Positions 6,836 to 7,611 of a stretch of DNA of 7,611 nt are shown piece by piece. Location: contig JAGYNF010000075.1 in assembly GCA_018400215.1 (NCBI GenBank), positions 1 through 7,611 on the forward strand, read 5' to 3'. Positions within the stretch are counted from its first letter, which is position 1, and each line of letters starts with the position of its first letter. Under the pieces are notes generated by a model that did not search any database, was not told the origin of the DNA, and saw only the letters and a list, made by a program, of their open reading frames with translations. A program made the translations under genes and the position numbers. The DNA comes from Cyanobium sp. M55B138. GTDB taxonomy: Bacteria; Cyanobacteriota; Cyanobacteriia; PCC-6307; Cyanobiaceae.

Positions 6836-7609
6836 TCAAATGAACTCCACTGAGCTCTTGCTGAAGGTGTCCCCATTGGAGCGCAGGCGGAATGTATCGC
6901 CATTGCTGGTGCTGATGCGCAGCCTGTCGGTACCGAACCCCTCCACATCGGAACGCTTGGCTTCGAGCTGGATGGTGTCTTTTTTTCGGTTGAAGTCGGC
7001 GATGTTCAGCCGACCGCTGCGGCTTAGCCCCCCCTTCTCAACAAGCACCGTATCCTGGCCCCCACCCAGCTCCACACTGGAGCGGCGCAGGCGCTCATTC
7101 ACCACCACCGAATCCTTGCCCCGGCCCAGCTGCACGGTGTTGTTGCCCTTGTTGAACACCACCAAGTCGGCGCCTTTGCTGCCGATGAAGCTGTCATCCC
7201 CTTCGGAAAGCACCGTGAAGGTGTTGGGCCGCTCATCCAGCTTGGAACGCAGATCAGCTGGAATCAGGCTTCTGGTGACCTGCTCCGAACGACTGTTGAA
7301 ACCGTTGAGGTCAATCACCACTTTCTTGGCAAGGCTGGCATCCACCGCCAATCCCCCAATGGGCAGGGGGTTGCCGTTGTCGGTGCCGACGGTGATGAAG
7401 GTGTTGCCCCGCATCACCACGGTCTGGTTTTGGGCACCAATCACGCCCTCGGCGCCGGAGCTCAGAGTGATGGCTTCCTCAAAGGTCTCGCCCCGCCCGG
7501 GCTCGGAGGTCACGATCAGGACTACGCCACCGTCGACCGAAGCGCCGGGGGCCGGGATATCCAGACCATTGATATCAACTGGTTCGAGGGGAGTGGGGGC
7601 GAAGGACAT
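6836..7609 (-). CDS. Small RTX-like calcium-binding protein, candidate type I secretion cargo
   Basis: This is a 257-residue protein if the ATG at 7609-7607 is the start; the window ends two bases later, so an upstream start cannot be excluded. There is no N-terminal signal peptide. Residues 1-130 match nothing I recognise. Residues about 135-190 carry nine-residue RTX-type units with the G-x-D-x-hydrophobic core: GDDSFI, GADLVV, GNNTVQ, GKDSVV and, after an 11-residue interruption, GQDTVL. The first Gly of the consensus GGxGxDxUx is often lost. LNIADFNRKKDTIQL (201-215) matches the I-x-DF...D-x-I-x-L block that commonly follows RTX repeats in type I substrates. The tail has a duplicated SNGDTF and ends SSVEFI, with the Ser/Thr and hydrophobic residues seen in C-terminal secretion signals. 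It probably binds calcium outside the cell and leaves through the neighbouring ABC/HlyD system (inference). The glycosyltransferase follows after 36 bases. Confidence 0.85.
   Translation of the reverse strand: MSFAPTPLEPVDINGLDIPAPGASVDGGVVLIVTSEPGRGETFEEAITLSSGAEGVIGAQNQTVVMRGNTFITVGTDNGNPLPIGGLAVDASLAKKVVIDLNGFNSRSEQVTRSLIPADLRSKLDERPNTFTVLSEGDDSFIGSKGADLVVFNKGNNTVQLGRGKDSVVVNERLRRSSVELGGGQDTVLVEKGGLSRSGRLNIADFNRKKDTIQLEAKRSDVEGFGTDRLRISTSNGDTFRLRSNGDTFSKSSVEFI
6863..6907 (-). repeat. SNGDTF duplication in the cargo C-terminus
   Basis: The hexapeptide SNGDTF occurs at residues 235-240 and again at 244-249 of the RTX-like protein, nine residues apart. The two DNA copies differ at several synonymous positions, so the peptide rather than a recent DNA duplication seems to be kept. 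It lies inside the presumed secretion signal. Confidence 0.7.
6980..6986 (-). other. A7 run phased as an A AAA AAA slippery heptamer
   Basis: Codons 208-210 of the RTX-like gene read CGA AAA AAA, giving seven A's in a row phased as X XXY YYZ, the arrangement used in -1 ribosomal frameshifting. The following base is G. No clear stimulatory hairpin or internal Shine-Dalgarno was established, so function is not shown. Confidence 0.35.
7040..7207 (-). repeat. Degenerate RTX nonapeptide repeats
   Basis: Residues about 135-190 of the RTX-like protein contain five G-x-(D/N)-x-hydrophobic units, beginning at Gly137, Gly146, Gly155, Gly164 and Gly184. The first four are spaced exactly nine residues apart; the fifth follows a Arg-rich interruption (RLRRSS). 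The third unit has Asn in place of Asp. Five units would make only a short parallel beta-roll. Confidence 0.8.
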
Positions 7610-7611
7610 AC

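Overview
The window looks like a piece of a picocyanobacterial chromosome of the Cyanobium/freshwater Synechococcus type. This is an inference from very high G+C, tightly packed genes, the cysS N-terminus, the cyanobacterial style of type I secretion ATPase with an N-terminal cyclic-nucleotide-binding-like domain, and one HIP1 octamer. I could not run a database search. Seven protein-coding genes cover almost everything; no rRNA, tRNA, insertion sequence or CRISPR array is visible.

Layout, right to left, because six of the seven genes are on the minus strand. A small RTX-like calcium-binding protein (6836-7609) is followed after 36 bases by a GT4-type glycosyltransferase (5573-6799). A TPR-like helical-repeat protein (about 4842-5618) lies on the plus strand and overlaps the glycosyltransferase tail to tail by 46 bases. 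Divergent from it is a three-gene minus-strand operon, coupled by two ATGA stop/start overlaps: a parvulin-like PpiC/SurA-type protein without signal peptide (4168-4812), a 976-residue type I secretion ABC transporter (1241-4171) and an HlyD-family adaptor (177-1244). After a 72-base gap the housekeeping gene cysS begins (start at 104) and runs out of the window.

How it may work together (inference): the ABC transporter and HlyD adaptor form the inner-membrane part of a type I secretion system, using an outer-membrane TolC-type channel encoded elsewhere. The RTX-like protein has a C-terminus typical of type I substrates and is the obvious candidate cargo. The parvulin-like protein, encoded first in the operon and lacking a signal peptide, may hold the cargo unfolded in the cytoplasm. 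The glycosyltransferase and TPR protein may glycosylate cargo or cell surface.

The most interesting details are in the ABC transporter. Its C39 peptidase-like domain has lost the catalytic Cys and His, and its cNMP-like domain has lost the usual ligand-binding Glu and Arg. Both domains are therefore probably docking or structural modules. The cargo gene also carries a perfectly phased A AAA AAA slippery heptamer.
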